Shown here one piece after another: positions 10,174 through 21,448 of a stretch of 64,000 nt of DNA. The stretch's first letter is position 1. Each line of letters opens with the position of its first letter. Source of the stretch: Exobasidium rhododendri (taxonomy: Eukaryota > Basidiomycota > Exobasidiomycetes > Exobasidiales > Exobasidiaceae); NCBI GenBank assembly GCA_026210745.1, contig CP110632.1, positions 1,302,001-1,366,000 of the forward strand, given 5' to 3'. A program made the translations under genes and the position numbers. The notes beneath the pieces are model-generated. The model was not told the origin of the DNA. It worked only from the letters and a program-made list of their open reading frames with translations, and did no database searches.

Positions 10174-11741
10174 ATGCAGCTACGATCACCCTTCGCACTC
10201 AGTTTGTTCTCCTGCCTGTCGGCACTGGCAGCTGCTGATCTGCTGCAGCATCGGGCCACCTCTACTAGCAGCAATGAGTTGATCAACGGCACAGGCGGCG
10301 ATCCTGGTGTGTATCCTGGAAGCACGACTGGCGGCACAACGGGTTGGAGATTCATGCCAGACATCACCAGCATCGCCGGTGCAACACTAGATACCACGTC
10401 GATGGTCGTAGGGACAAAAGGTTCGACCCTGACCAATTACATTACCTCTGATTACACTGCAAGCAACATCAAGCGAGCCGTCGTGATCATACATGGCGAA
10501 GATCGACCGTCTTGGAACTTGCAAATCTATGCCACTCTCGCGCTTCAACGAGCGGTACTAGGCGGCACCGTCAAGGAGGACGAGGTGGTCATCATGGCCC
10601 CGTAAGTTGATGAAGAGAAGCCATGTCCATCGATGACAAGTGCTATCAGCTGACTCCCTATCGTCACATCTTTGCAGCCAGTTTTTCATCGACATTGATT
10701 ATGGCGCCTTTCCTGCCGACAGTGACAACGTATCAACCTCCGATCAAATGGTGTGGAATTCAAAGACGAACGGCTGGGGTCAGGGTGACATTGCGACAAG
10801 TCCGAGCTCCTCAGCTGTCGGCTCATTCGATGCACTCGACACTGTCCTTGACTTTTTCCACAACAAGACCACGTTTCCTGCTCTCACGACAGTAGTCGTA
10901 GCCGGCTTCAGCATGGGAGGCCAACTGGTGCAGAGATACAGCGTCTTCCGACCAGATACCAGCGAAGACAGCCGAACAAAGTTCTGGGTAAGCAGCCCGG
11001 CCAGCTACGTCTACTTCAACGACAGCAGGCCAGCTTCACCTGCTAAATGCACAGGTTTCAATGACTACAAGGTGAGGGCAGCAGGACGCGGATCCTCGTA
11101 CAGTACAGTGCGCTGATCTTCTTCTTTCAAACCCTTTCTTATCCACAGTACGGACTAAATGACACGCTACCGCTCTACTTGCAGAAGGGGGCCGGGAAGC
11201 TCAACCTGAGTGATGACGAGTTGCAAGCAAGATACGTCTCGCGCTCTCTCAATTTCCTCGTAGGCACGGAAGATTACAGCTCGGGCGACACTCGATGCGG
11301 AGCCAAGGTGCAGGGGGTCAATCATGTTGCCAGGGTGTACAATTGGGTGCGATACGTATTGCCGTATCTGTCTGGCGGAAGTGGAACGTTGCCAACGAAC
11401 ACGACAGTCGACTACGTCGTCAAGGCAAGTCATGATCCGTATGCTATCATCAACTCTGATCCAGGCATCCAACGACTTTTCCTCGATGACTACAATGGCG
11501 CCGGCCAGGATGCTGCAGCGCCCCCCTCCAACGGTAAGTGAAGGCAGAAGCGATATAGGCCCCACTCAACCTTGACTAATCCCAGAGGCTCCTCTTCCCC
11601 TATGCAGGATACGTCTCTGGTCAACCGACGACTAGTGAATTGTCCGACACAAAATCAGACGGCAGCGGTACCCTATCTCCCCAGCAAGGGCTTCTTCTCG
11701 CCATATCTGCAGCTTTCTTTACTGCCTTTCTCACTTTCTAG
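10174..11741 (+). CDS. Secreted, probably GPI-anchored alpha/beta-hydrolase-like protein
   Basis: Four exons in phase: 10174-10601, 10678-11071, 11149-11533 and 11608-11741, giving 446 residues. It has a signal peptide (MQLRSPFALSLFSCLSALAAA) and an N-terminal region with a YTASNIKRAVVIIHGEDR strand/turn like the HG oxyanion motif. The nucleophile elbow is AGFSMGG. Candidate acid and base residues lie in LVGTEDYSSGD and the KASHDPYAI segment. The last exon adds a Ser-rich linker and a hydrophobic end (GLLLAISAAFFTAFLTF), a typical GPI signal. It is probably an extracellular serine esterase or peptidase-like hydrolase; the substrate cannot be read from sequence. Several N-glycosylation sites (NGT, NKT, NDT, NTT) fit a secreted product. 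Confidence 0.85.
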
Positions 11742-12330
11742 AGCTCCTTCTTCATAGAAACATTCCTTGTATCAACACTTACACACTTGTACAGATCTAT
11801 CAATACAACAGTTCCTTGCTCGAACGTTTCTCTGTCTTCCATTTACTATCCTTGCCTGCAAATGCTATGGATTGCCGCCTCCTTTCGACAGCACCTCCTC
11901 TATGCTGTGGGAGCAAGATCAAGGTGGTCCGCGAGTGAGGTGTTGATGTCAATGCTCGTGTTAGGATGACAAGAGTGGAAGGCGGTGCAACATATCGATG
12001 GGCAAAAGGGCGTCCGAATCAAGTCGTCGCCCTTTATGCTCCCCAATGGGCGTTTGCGCTTTGTAGTCGAATCCAAAGGTTTTTACGCCGAGAGAGACTG
12101 CATCGACGAGCTCAGAGGTACGTATACTACAGTCTGATGCGGTCAGTACAGGCGTGGGCGCTGGTTCTGCCCCTGTTCTGTGCAGCTGCACTTTCGCTCT
12201 GGTCTTTGCCAGCGACGTTGAGGTGTACCACTACCACCACCATCATCATCACCCGCATCACCACCCTTGTTTTAGTGTGGCTGGTCCACCTCTCCTCTCA
12301 TAGTACGGGAAAGCGAGTCTGTTGCTCTTC
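11742..12330. other. Intergenic region with a CAC/CAT-rich low-complexity stretch
   Basis: I see no supported gene. A CAC/CAT-rich microsatellite-like run lies at about 12225-12265. This stretch should contain the promoter of the dibasic-site precursor gene that begins at 12331. Confidence 0.45.
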
Positions 12331-14415
12331 ATGCGCACCACTTCTACAGTAGCCGTCCTCAGTATTGTCCTCCAGTACACGACGTACGCCCTACCTGTGA
12401 GAAGTGTATCGAGGTGTCGTAGGTGTACAAAGTCGAAGCTGATGAAGTGTACGCTCTCTCCTTGCTCGCGGTAGATCGTCGACTACCTCCCCCACGAAGA
12501 TGGACTATCGTTCGCACCCTTCTATCTAGCTGATGGCCTTGCTCAGTCTGTAGGTCCAACGGATCCCATGAGACAGGGCTGGCTTTCACCATATCCCGAG
12601 GCCAAGACTGGCTCTTTAGTCGCTGGTGATTTGCTCCGGCCAAGTGAGGGCATCTGTGTCCCTGCTCTGATCGGTGAGGGAGAGTCAGCCAGAGTAGAGC
12701 AAATGGAAGACTCAGAGCGCAGTCCTGGTCTAGTAATACTATCTCCACCAATTACACTTCTCGACGAGGGTGAGGACATCGTGAAGAGGGGAAAGCTGGG
12801 CATGCTGATCAAGGGAGTCAAGGCAGCAGGAAGACTTGGCAAGCCTATCAAGAACTTCTTCAAACCAGCAAAAGCGATGATGAGGAAGACGACAGGCTCG
12901 GCAGGTAAGGTGTTCTCGAAAGGCAGTGACGTGATGATGACTGTCAGTGGAGTGACAATGGGTGCAGACCTGATCAAGTCCGCTGCAGGCAAGAAAGGCG
13001 CAAAGGAGATTGCTGCCCAAGTACCGGATACTGCTGTGGCTCCTCTTAAAAATGCTCTCGATGGTCCCATCGCTCGACGATCGAAAGTTGCGAAAAAGTC
13101 AGCCGACCTGACCTACGGCCCATCTGATGTTGACCTCGATGCACAAATCATCAAACGAGAGATAGGTGTCATGGAGTCAGCCAGCGCAGCAGTTGGACTC
13201 CTCATGCTGGCAAACATGGGAACACAGTATGGAAGCAAGATATTCAACCATCTCATGCCTCATCGTGATGACCGCAACTCTCGACCAAACAGCCTGCCAG
13301 CTGGCTACAATCCTTATCAGAACTATGGAGGAAGTCCAGGTATGAAGAAAAGGCAGGAGAAGGGGAACGAGGACGTGACCAGAAAGGGATTAGAAGAGAG
13401 CACAGCAGTCGAAAGGATGACAAAGAGAAGTGTCCCACGAGAAGGCGAAGAAGCGGACAAGCCGGAGAAGAGAAGCGTCATGGCCGTTGCTGGTCACGCC
13501 TTGACGCTTGGCTTTTTTGCTCAGACAGCGCAAGAGTTGCTCCCAGGAATGTACCATGAAGGAGCTCGACTGTACCACAAAGCGGGCGATATGATCCACG
13601 GCCACTCACCTGATTCTTCGTCTGCTTTACCAATGCAACGACGAAACGCGAAAGAGCCTGGCTCTGCGGATAATGATGCCGATCTGCTCAGTCGAAGAGG
13701 TATCATCGACGATACAGAAGAGTCAGACATCCTCTTTCATCGCCGCGGTTTCAACATCCCCGCAAAGTATCAGCCTGCTCTGCAAAAGACGCTCGGATTG
13801 ACCGGTGCGGCAGTCACCTTGACCATGCTTGCCAGTGTCATGGATGCCCCATCACAGCACATCGCCAACGTCATCAGCCCTCAGAGCCCAAGCGATCAGT
13901 TCAGACGCCGCTCACTTGGATCTGAAGGGAAGGGGGAGAATGCTCTGCCGCATTCCCACGAACGAGACCTGGCAGGCATCATCATCAGGAGGGCCATTGC
14001 CGATCCAACGAGGGTGCCTCGAGACGACGCTACCAATGCCACTGCCCCAACGAGCAAAATCAGCGACGAAGATCGTGTGCTCTTGCTTCCAAGGGCTCTT
14101 AACGCAGCTGCTCTGATGCCCAAAGTACTGAATTGGGCTGGTAAAGTGGTGACGGTGTCCATGTTCAGCAATCTAGCCGACCCCTTGGTGCAAGGAGGAA
14201 TGAACATAGTCGCCCCGATCCACCCTAAATCCCATGTGCAAGCCAGTAATGCAAACCGTCTGCAGAAGCGAAGTCCCCTCGCAAGCAAAAGGGACGAGGC
14301 AGAAGTCGCCCTGGTGAAGAGGAAAGGAATTAATATTGGCAGGGTAATGAAGAAGGTGACGGGCAACAAAACATTCAAGGGAATCTTCAAAGTCGCAAAG
14401 GCGTTGGTCTTCTAG
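12331..14415 (+). CDS. Secreted multi-repeat precursor with many Kex2-type dibasic sites, function unknown
   Basis: Two exons in phase: 12331-12396, encoding the signal peptide MRTTSTVAVLSIVLQYTTYALP, and 12475-14415, giving 668 residues. Dibasic KR/RR/KKR/RRR pairs occur at about residues 126, 223, 249, 313, 339, 354, 411, 429, 445, 499, 527, 620, 627 and 637. Between them lie five degenerate copies of a short hydrophobic core: about residues 174 (DVMMTVSGVTMGADL), 259 (SAAVGLLMLANMG), 362 (GHALTLGFFAQTA), 466 (GAAVTLTMLASVM) and 578 (GKVVTVSMFSNLA), each followed by a polar segment ending near a Pro or His. The last 30 residues, after KR, are strongly cationic and amphipathic. This is the layout of a fungal Kex2-processed repeat precursor that releases several peptides. 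I do not recognise a family and assign no activity. Confidence 0.8.
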
Positions 14416-14531
14416 ACACGCTAGATCCGGGCCTTTTCTACCTCTTGTAACAGCCACATCTTCGCCGTTCTTTCTTCGCAGACATGTGTACTTCTCATTG
14501 AATTTCGAACCGCTAATGTACAGTGAAAGCG

Positions 14532-15543
14532 TCACCAATCTGATTCACGCTCATCTTGATAGTAGCCTCCCGATCGGCCCTTTAGGTCCGCCAAGGCGAG
14601 CATGACGGGTGTGGCAGCACCCTGGTCGATTGTCTTGACTCCCTTCCCCTTGGTCCTGCGAATCAGAGAGACAGTGGTGAGCACCTTCCGTACTTCGGCG
14701 AGAACAACGGGGCACAAACTTTCACTCACATATCAGTGTTGACGTACCCGGGACAACAGCAGTTGATAGCTTTGTCGGTCACGCCAGCCGCTCGCAGATC
14801 GTTGGACTTGCCTCTAGTGTAGGCAATGACGCAGCACTTGCTGACACTGTATGCGGCCTCTTTCCAGCCTTTCTGTCTCAGACTGCCAATGTCCTCTTTT
14901 GCCTCGCGTTGATACTCCAAGGCCAAGCTGTCCGCCTCCTTCTTGCTCGAAACACTACGGAATCGTTGAACGATCTCAGAGCTATAGCCATTGAGGGCGC
15001 CGGCCATGGATGCCAAGATGACGATTCTTCCATTCGGCTTCAAGATCGGGAGAACGCGCTCGTTGAAGTCGGTGACATTGTGGTAGTTCATGGCAAATGT
15101 CTTCTCCACGACGGATGCATCAAAGCCGTTCAGGGCGATCCCTGCATTGTTGATTCTGCCATGAAGAAAATCGTGAGCTGAGACACCTTCGCTCCTCCTC
15201 TATTTGTTTGAAGAAAAACAACTCACAGCACGTCCAGTCCTCCGCGTTCCTTTGCCTGGAAGAAGTTGATGATGTTCTCCTTGCTTTTCACGTCACTGAT
15301 GTCTAGCTGGTGATACTCTATGCTGGCATTCTTGAGGTCTTCCGGCTTGAGCTCTGCCTTGATCGATTCGATGGCTTGCTTACCTTGGCTCTCATCTCGG
15401 CTGGTAAGGTAGATCTGAAGTGGAAGTGACGAAGTCTTGTAGGCATAGGAATTTCGATATTCCCTCACAGCCCTCCTGACAATTCCATAGCCAATTCCTC
15501 GATTCGAACCAGTAACCAAGACGGAGAAGGTAGTGGAAGTCAT
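14532..15543 (-). CDS. Carbonyl reductase-like short-chain dehydrogenase (SDR)
   Basis: Three exons in phase: 15543-15227, 15155-14730 and 14655-14532, giving 288 residues. The TGSNRGIG nucleotide-binding turn is at residue 11. Then follow QLDISD, LINNAG, the ILASMAG segment with the catalytic Ser and the YSVSK catalytic Tyr/Lys pair. A long insertion before YSVSK and CPGYVNTDM are typical of the CBR1 (carbonyl reductase 1) group. It should be an NADPH-dependent cytosolic reductase of carbonyl compounds; the physiological substrate is unknown. The exon joins fall inside conserved motifs (L|INNAG, M|TKGKG), which makes the model secure. It converges on the dibasic-site precursor gene, with 116 bases between stops. 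Confidence 0.93.
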
Positions 15544-15969
15544 GATGGTGGTGGGAATGAAGAGGAAAAGCTCGTCTCCGTCAGCGCCGCCACATCAACA
15601 AGATCACTTCACTGGGCACTGGACCCTCGCCCCCCCCTCCACACTCTTGGCTGACAAATTCACACAGTGGGAGGACGAAGTGTGGTTTTTCCAAATCTAA
15701 TCTTCTAGCCTGCTTTTACATATCCCCCCTCTGAACGCTGTAGAGGCTTGGACGGTGAGTGTGCATACCTGGCGCGGTGTGTAGAAGTCGTCTCAGTCTT
15801 GCCTCACACACCTCTGCAGCATCTTCCTGACACCTGATCTGTACAGCTGGTGATGCTCTTTTGCCTGCCTATCAATCACAGCCGGTCGTAATTGAAGCTG
15901 TCGCTCTTGTACTTTGGCTGCTAGCTCGATCGTCACTCGATCACACAAAGCAGTTGCTAACACTCGAGA
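15544..15969. other. Shared promoter region between divergent SDR and MBL-fold genes
   Basis: About 430 bases separate the two starts. No gene is visible. A minus-strand frame at 15793-16011 overlaps the MBL start and has no protein features. Confidence 0.45.
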
Positions 15970-17343
15970 ATGACGGCTTCTAGACCCAACAGCAAGATCG
16001 ATATCCAGCATGACGAGCTTCCGGATCTACCTGTAGTGACCTCTCGATGGATAGACAGGGTCATTTTCACCGGAACAGGGACGTCATCTCAGGTCCCAGC
16101 TGTGGGCTGTGTCCTGCGGGATCCCAATTCAACAAGTGCTCCTTGCATTACTTGCGTTGATGCGATGCGACCTGGCAGCAAGAATCGACGAGGTTGTACA
16201 AGCGCTGCCATTGTGGGAAGGAGCAGCAAATTAGCAGATGCAGAAGAAAGCCTGATCCTCATCGACTGCGGACCTACTTTCAATTCTTCTGCGCTGCGTT
16301 ACTTTCCTTCGCAAGGACTGCGGAAGATTGATGCCATTCTCCTCACCCACGCTCATGCCGACGCAATCCTCGGACTCGACTCCTTACGAGGCTGGACAAT
16401 GGGAGGGACAATCCAAGATCGAGTTGACATCTACTGCACTTCCGAATGCTACGAGACTGTAAAGGGGATGTTTCCATACTTAGCCGACACATCCAAGTCT
16501 ACAGGTGAGTATGCACACCTTTCACTCGACACTATAAGCAATTACTGACAAAAGGACTTCATTGCACAGGAGGAGGCGGGGTGGGGGAAGTCAAATTCCA
16601 CACATTCGATGCTCAGAAGTCCTTTCAGGTGCCTCTCTTTAGCGGAGACTCTGTGGAGGTCAAGCCCTTACCACTACATCATGGTAACGTTCGAGGGAAG
16701 CCTTTCCAGTGTCTTGGCTTCCGCATCGACACCTTCAGCTACGTCTCCGACTGTCATCACATTCCTCCATCCACTGCGCAACTGATGACCGGCTCTGAAG
16801 TGATCGTTCTGGATGCTCTCAAACGTAGGTTAGCGTTCACATTGCATTCGAGGTGGAACCCTGCTGAACCTCCTCATCCTTCTTCTTCTAACACAAACAG
16901 CGTGGCGTCATCCGTCGCACTTTTCTCTTCCGCAAGCACTCTCCTTCACTCTCTCCATGCCTTCTCCTGCACCGAAATTGTCGCTGCTGACTGACCTGAC
17001 GCACGATCTCGAACATCATTCGACTGAGCGGAACATCCAGGCATGGAGGAGGGAGATGGAGGCCTGGAAAAGGTATCTACACTGTAGCAATGGAGAGGAG
17101 AGAAGGAGGCCTGGTCAGGCGAGGCTCGGGGAGGGAGGCGGACCTCGCTGGTGGGCAGGTATATGGGATGAAAGACAGGCAGAAGTGGCGAAGCCTGATG
17201 GACTGGAACGTTCCATCATTTCCAGAGCTGGACAGCAGCATCAGGGGACGACCCCAAGCAACGGCACTGCCGACTACTACCCACTACCAAGCATACACCT
17301 CACTTTCGATGGGATGGTCCTGCACTTTGAACGGCAAGCATGA
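15970..17343 (+). CDS. Metallo-beta-lactamase fold hydrolase (PhnP-like)
   Basis: Three exons in phase: 15970-16504, 16570-16824 and 16901-17343, giving 410 residues. It begins with GTGTSSQVPAVGC and a CITC pair. The metal-binding HxHxD motif is present as LLTHAHADAILGLD, then PLPLHHG, YVSDCHHI with a further His/Asp metal set, LDALKPWRHPSHF and a final LTHDLEHH. This order matches the PhnP-like cyclic-phosphodiesterase branch found as a single gene in most fungi. The substrate in fungi is not established. The last 100 residues are basic and Gly-rich and look less conserved, so an unrecognised intron there is possible, although the frame is open to TGA. Confidence 0.88.
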
Positions 17344-18367
17344 GAAAGTTTCCCCTGTGTCTTGCCTACACGCACCCGTCGATTGAGCCTGGTCAGATCC
17401 CTCGAACAGGACGAAGAGTTTATTATTTTTATTTTATTTTATTTAGATTGTGCGCGTGCGAGGCCAGTGGGCATCTCAAGATAGTCGACAGGCAAGAAAC
17501 ACAACAGGCCCGGTACCTCACTTTGACGCTCGTCCAGTCATCGAAAGGACACCGTACACCGGAAGATGAATTCATGTGCAGTGTTGATAAGTGCGGCTAG
17601 ATCTGCATCCTCTCTTCTTCATCTGCTCGAGGCTTCAAATCTGCTCGAGGAGCCGCTCGCCTGTCAAAGAAAAGGAGTCGCATTTCCTTACACGGGCACT
17701 ACTTCGCTCTCCATCACACTAAAAGACGGTTGTAAATTCTATTTTTGCTAGTCTACTTCTCTTGCCCCAAGATCTAACGCGCGGCTGATGTTCCTCTCGT
17801 CTGTTTCGTGATGAAAAAATTATCTCTGGAATGTTTTGGCAAGAATGGAAGGAAGAGCGAGACGATCTAGGACATCTACATCTCTACGAGCAATGGCATA
17901 TTAGTCGACACTGTTCTTGCTTCTGGTGACACGATCCCCCGTTGATGTTCTCTTCCTTTTCCCCTCCTTCCCTCCTCTCTCCCTTTCTATTTGCAAAATT
18001 AGTCACTTCTAGATCCGACGCATCCGGAAAAGCATCTGAAGACGCAAGGGTCTCCGCATACGAGATCGAAGCATAAATCGCCCTTCCAGATAGGAGAAAA
18101 AGAGAGAGAGAGAGATTGGAAGTGTACGAATTGCTGATTTCGAAAGGTAAGACCGATTAGCCTCTGGGAGCAGACGCCGGCGGCCAGATCATCACGGATC
18201 TCCTGTGAGCCTTTGGGTCTGGAGTCGAGACAGCGTGTGTGTGTCTCCCCCAGGGGCCTGTCGTGTAGCACGTCTGTGCTTGCTTGCCACTGTTGGCTGA
18301 CCAAACCCCTACTTCCTGTCCCTCTCTACCCTCCCTTTCCTCTCCACTTCATCGCCGCTTTACTATC
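17344..18367. other. Intergenic region, no supported gene
   Basis: An AT-rich run (about 17418-17445) is a likely terminator region of the MBL gene. Plus-strand open frames here (17340-17600, 17566-17751) have no motifs and unlikely codon use. A run of GAGA at about 18102-18115 and a pyrimidine-rich tract before 18368 probably belong to the promoter of the next gene. Confidence 0.45.
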
Positions 18368-19498
18368 ATGCCTGTTCTCAGCTCAGAAACGGGCAGACAG
18401 CACGACTTTGCACTCAAGAGCCCGCAGAGATCCAAAGCACGTCAGCACACTCGACAGGGAAGCGGATTCTGGAAGTACCTCTCCAGTCGTTTCAATCATC
18501 ACCTCAACACAGGAACACCGGTTGAAGAGCATCTACCCTCCGTCATCGCAGACGTAGCCTCGAGCACGATGGAGCGCCAAGTCGCAGTGAATGAGCTCAC
18601 CGTCTCGCCAATCAGACAGAAGAAGAAAATTCGACCTACTTCCGACTACGGCAGCCCCTCGTCGTCGAAGCAACATCACCAGACACATACTCGACGGGCA
18701 GTATCTGTGCATCGGCAGGAGCAGGAGCATCATCAAGAATATATCTCGTCGACATCAAGACATCGCCGCATACGAAGCCCCATTTTTACCTATGATGATC
18801 ATGGCGATGACAGCGAAGTGGACGACTTGTGTCTATTCATAGATGAAGGACTCGACATCCGGAAATTAGTCTTTCCAGTACCGCCCAGTGAAGCAGCAAG
18901 ACGTCGACCCTTGTCCATTCTCCTAAATGAAAAGGGCGGACAGCAGCAGCAGCAGCAGCAGCACTCCCACCTTCGTCAGCGCCGTCACAAGCTCCCACTG
19001 AGCATCAACACAGTAAAGGAGGAGCCGATGCAGAGCTTGAGAAAGAGCAAGAGCACCCTGTTAACCTCCCATCCCCCGCCATCCTGTCCGCCGCCAAGGA
19101 CACCTCTTCCTGAGGTCCCTACAAGCTGTCGAACGGCAGACAACTACGAGGACAGGAGTAAGTCCCAATGCAAGGACCGCGAAGATCCGTCTTCTGAATT
19201 GGACTGGAACTCGTACAAGTCGGCGAGGAGCGGCCAATCAACCATCTCATCGCCCTCAGCGACTTCTCCCGCTAGTAGTAGAGGCAGCGGTCATCGCAAT
19301 TCAATCAGAAGGTCTTTTCCTTTCAACGCTCCAATCATCGCCAGAGCGCCATCGTCCCTCTTGCATCAGCCCCTGGTGGATCTTTATCTCGCCATGAAGC
19401 TAGAGGCAGAAAATATCCAGCAACACTCTGTTATCGCTTCCAAGGATGCCACGACCGACTACGTCGACGAAAGTTGCGTGTATGGACAGGCCCTCTAA
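18368..19498 (+). CDS. Hypothetical Ser/Pro-rich protein with a polyglutamine run
   Basis: A single exon of 376 residues from MPVLSSETGRQHDF. The frame is open further upstream to 18284, but the pyrimidine-rich sequence there reads like a 5' leader. The protein is mostly disordered: basic and Ser-rich N-terminus, acidic DDHGDDSEVDDLCLFIDEGLD segment, a run of eight Gln around residue 196, Pro-rich SHPPPSCPPPRTPLPEVP, and a C-terminus with LVDLYLAMKLEAENIQQHSV that could form a short helix. I recognise no domain. Composition resembles fungal regulatory or polarity proteins with SH3-ligand-like Pro motifs, but that is only an impression. Confidence 0.65.
   Translation: MPVLSSETGRQHDFALKSPQRSKARQHTRQGSGFWKYLSSRFNHHLNTGTPVEEHLPSVIADVASSTMERQVAVNELTVSPIRQKKKIRPTSDYGSPSSSKQHHQTHTRRAVSVHRQEQEHHQEYISSTSRHRRIRSPIFTYDDHGDDSEVDDLCLFIDEGLDIRKLVFPVPPSEAARRRPLSILLNEKGGQQQQQQQHSHLRQRRHKLPLSINTVKEEPMQSLRKSKSTLLTSHPPPSCPPPRTPLPEVPTSCRTADNYEDRSKSQCKDREDPSSELDWNSYKSARSGQSTISSPSATSPASSRGSGHRNSIRRSFPFNAPIIARAPSSLLHQPLVDLYLAMKLEAENIQQHSVIASKDATTDYVDESCVYGQAL
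18942..18965 (+). repeat. CAG trinucleotide repeat coding polyglutamine
   Basis: A run of eight CAG codons lies inside the hypothetical Ser/Pro-rich gene. It is a likely length-variable microsatellite. Confidence 0.75.
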
Positions 19499-20547
19499 CG
19501 CTCTTTCCCTCCCTCCAAGAATCTGTATACTATTGGAGATGCTCATGTCTTCCTCCGACCCGCTGCGCTCAAGAAAACCCATTGCGGTCGTGTTCTTGCT
19601 ACCCCTTCCTGGCCATCGTATCCGCTCAATTGTAATCATATATTCACCTTGTTACTCTACATTCAGACTGTTTTTTTTTGCAAAGGGGCCTGGAGTGAGC
19701 ACGTCGAGGTACATAGCTCCTGATCACACCACCCTCTTGTCGGTGATGAGATGCGAGGTCAGAGAGAGGGAAGGTAAGGCAAATCGATGCAGTCTTCTTG
19801 CCCTCTAAGCTGGTCAAAAGTGTCCAAAATCTGCGTAGCTGCACTGCATTGCTAATTACTGGCTGACTGGCTGGCTATGCTGGTCCAAACATTTCGTGTG
19901 CAGCGGAGAAGTATGTCAACCAGCAGCCTGTCGCCTTCTGTAATGTGAAGCGCTCAAAAAATCCAGCGATGCTCGGTCCACGGCCGACAATAGTGCCTGT
20001 TTGGCAGCCTGTGCGTCTGGCCAGAGAGTGAGGGCGTGAAGCTGATCAGCTGATACGTAAGTGGTTGTACATGTAGGGACTCCTTGCAGTGGAGCCTGTG
20101 TCCCCGCCTGGTAGTACAGGCACGAATGCATGAGACTTATAGCCAAGACCGAAGATAAAATCCCCTATGTGCAAGCTAGGTCACGATGAGCATGTGGTGG
20201 TACATACGTTTGTACAGGCCCCTGGCGCGCATCTGCCAGTACCTGTGATCGACACGGCAAGGCCAGATTGCTAATGACAGGAAGATGTCTCCAACGTTGC
20301 AGTTAATTGATCAGAGGAGACACGCTTCGGCATTGGAAGGCATAGTGCACTAGCTGCACTTCTTAGGAGCGCATCTGTCTTTTTCGTACAGTACGTGGCT
20401 GGCAGAACGACACGCACAATTGAGTGGAATGCCAAGAATCCGGACTGTCAGGGCTGATCTCTACCCCTGTCCATGTCGTCATCAACGACCACAAGGTCAG
20501 GCATGATCGAGTTCATCTTAGCAGCGCATCCTGCGACGATGCCAAAC

Positions 20548-20554
20548 TATATAA
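20548..20554 (+). promoter_or_regulatory. TATA box of the 20706 gene
   Basis: TATATAA lies 152 bases upstream of the ATG and is followed by a pyrimidine tract, a common arrangement for highly expressed fungal genes. Confidence 0.55.
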
Positions 20555-20570
20555 GGTGCTCTTTCTTCAA

Positions 20571-20699
20571 TCTGTCCTGAGCCTTCTCTCCCCCCCACAT
20601 CACACTCACTTGTCTGTCTCTTCCAACGACCCCTTCACTCTCCCTATCTTTCTCCTTCCCCTCCCTCTCCCTATCTCTCTCCTTCCCCTCCCTGACTAA
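20571..20699 (+). promoter_or_regulatory. Pyrimidine (CT)-rich tract with an internal duplication
   Basis: This stretch is almost all C and T just before the start codon. It includes two near-identical copies of a 28-base CTCCCTATC..CCTTCCCCTCC unit around 20638 and 20667. Such CT tracts between TATA and ATG mark strong fungal promoters and transcription start zones. Confidence 0.5.
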
Positions 20700-20705
20700 C
20701 TTGCA

Positions 20706-21448
20706 ATGCGCTTCACCACGATGTCTTTCTCCTCCATCTTGTGCTCTGCACTCTTCCTATCATCACATGCAGCGCCGGCACTGCAGTCCCGATCTCTCAC
20801 GTCAGGACAGATGGTCAAGAACATCCAGATCATCACGAGCATGTCAAGAGATCTGCAAGGCACGGTCAAAGCGATCTCGGTCAGTCCTCTCACCTTGAAC
20901 CCAGGTAGAGCCTTCCAAAGCACGATTCAAGGCTTCCAAACAATCGTGAATGTTGCAAATGCCGACGTGGTGCAAATGCAAGGCACGCAACCTTACGGCG
21001 ATGACGAGGCCCTGCTTGTCTGTGACGCCTTTACCGACGTGAGTGTTGACAGTGAACGTAGCTTTGCCTGCCTACATCCCTCTTTGCCGATCTCTTATGC
21101 TGACGAGTACCACTCCTCAGTTTGTCGTTGTACACCAACAACTACTCGCTCTAGTTATAGGCAAGAGTGGCCTTCTTCAATCGATTTTCCTGGGGCCTGT
21201 TGCTGCAGTCCTCCGATCCGTGGAAAGTGTAGTGGATGTGAGTCGATTTGGAGCCCGTCATACATAAGTCAGCATGTGCTCTGCTGACCCGATCACCAAA
21301 ACAGACTTTGGCTTTTGGCATCATCGCCTCCGTGCCTGGCTGTCATGACCGGGCTGTTCGCGACAAAGACTCTCTCGATGGTACTCTTCATCAAGCTGAA
21401 TGCGCCTACACTCCTGGAGGCACTCTCGGACTGGGAGTGTTCTGCTAG
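20706..21448 (+). CDS. Small secreted helical protein, HsbA/UVI-1-like
   Basis: Three exons in phase: 20706-21038, 21121-21237 and 21305-21448, giving 197 residues. The signal peptide is about 22 residues (to SSHAAP). The mature protein is predicted mainly helical, with FQSTIQGFQTIVNVANADVV, then VVVHQQLLALVIGKSGLLQSI, VLRSVESVVDTLAFGIIASVP and a C-terminal segment with three Cys. The HQxLLxxxIGKxGL...VDTxAFG pattern is one I associate with secreted fungal proteins near the hydrophobic surface-binding (HsbA) or UVI-1 group; the assignment is tentative. A TATA box and a long CT tract upstream suggest strong expression. Confidence 0.75.

Larger units (their letters stand above)
19499..20705. 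other. Long intergenic region with the promoter of the small secreted protein gene
   Basis: About 1.2 kb without a supported gene. The distal part holds only short frames without motifs. The last 160 bases contain a TATA box and a strong pyrimidine tract, listed separately. Confidence 0.5.
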
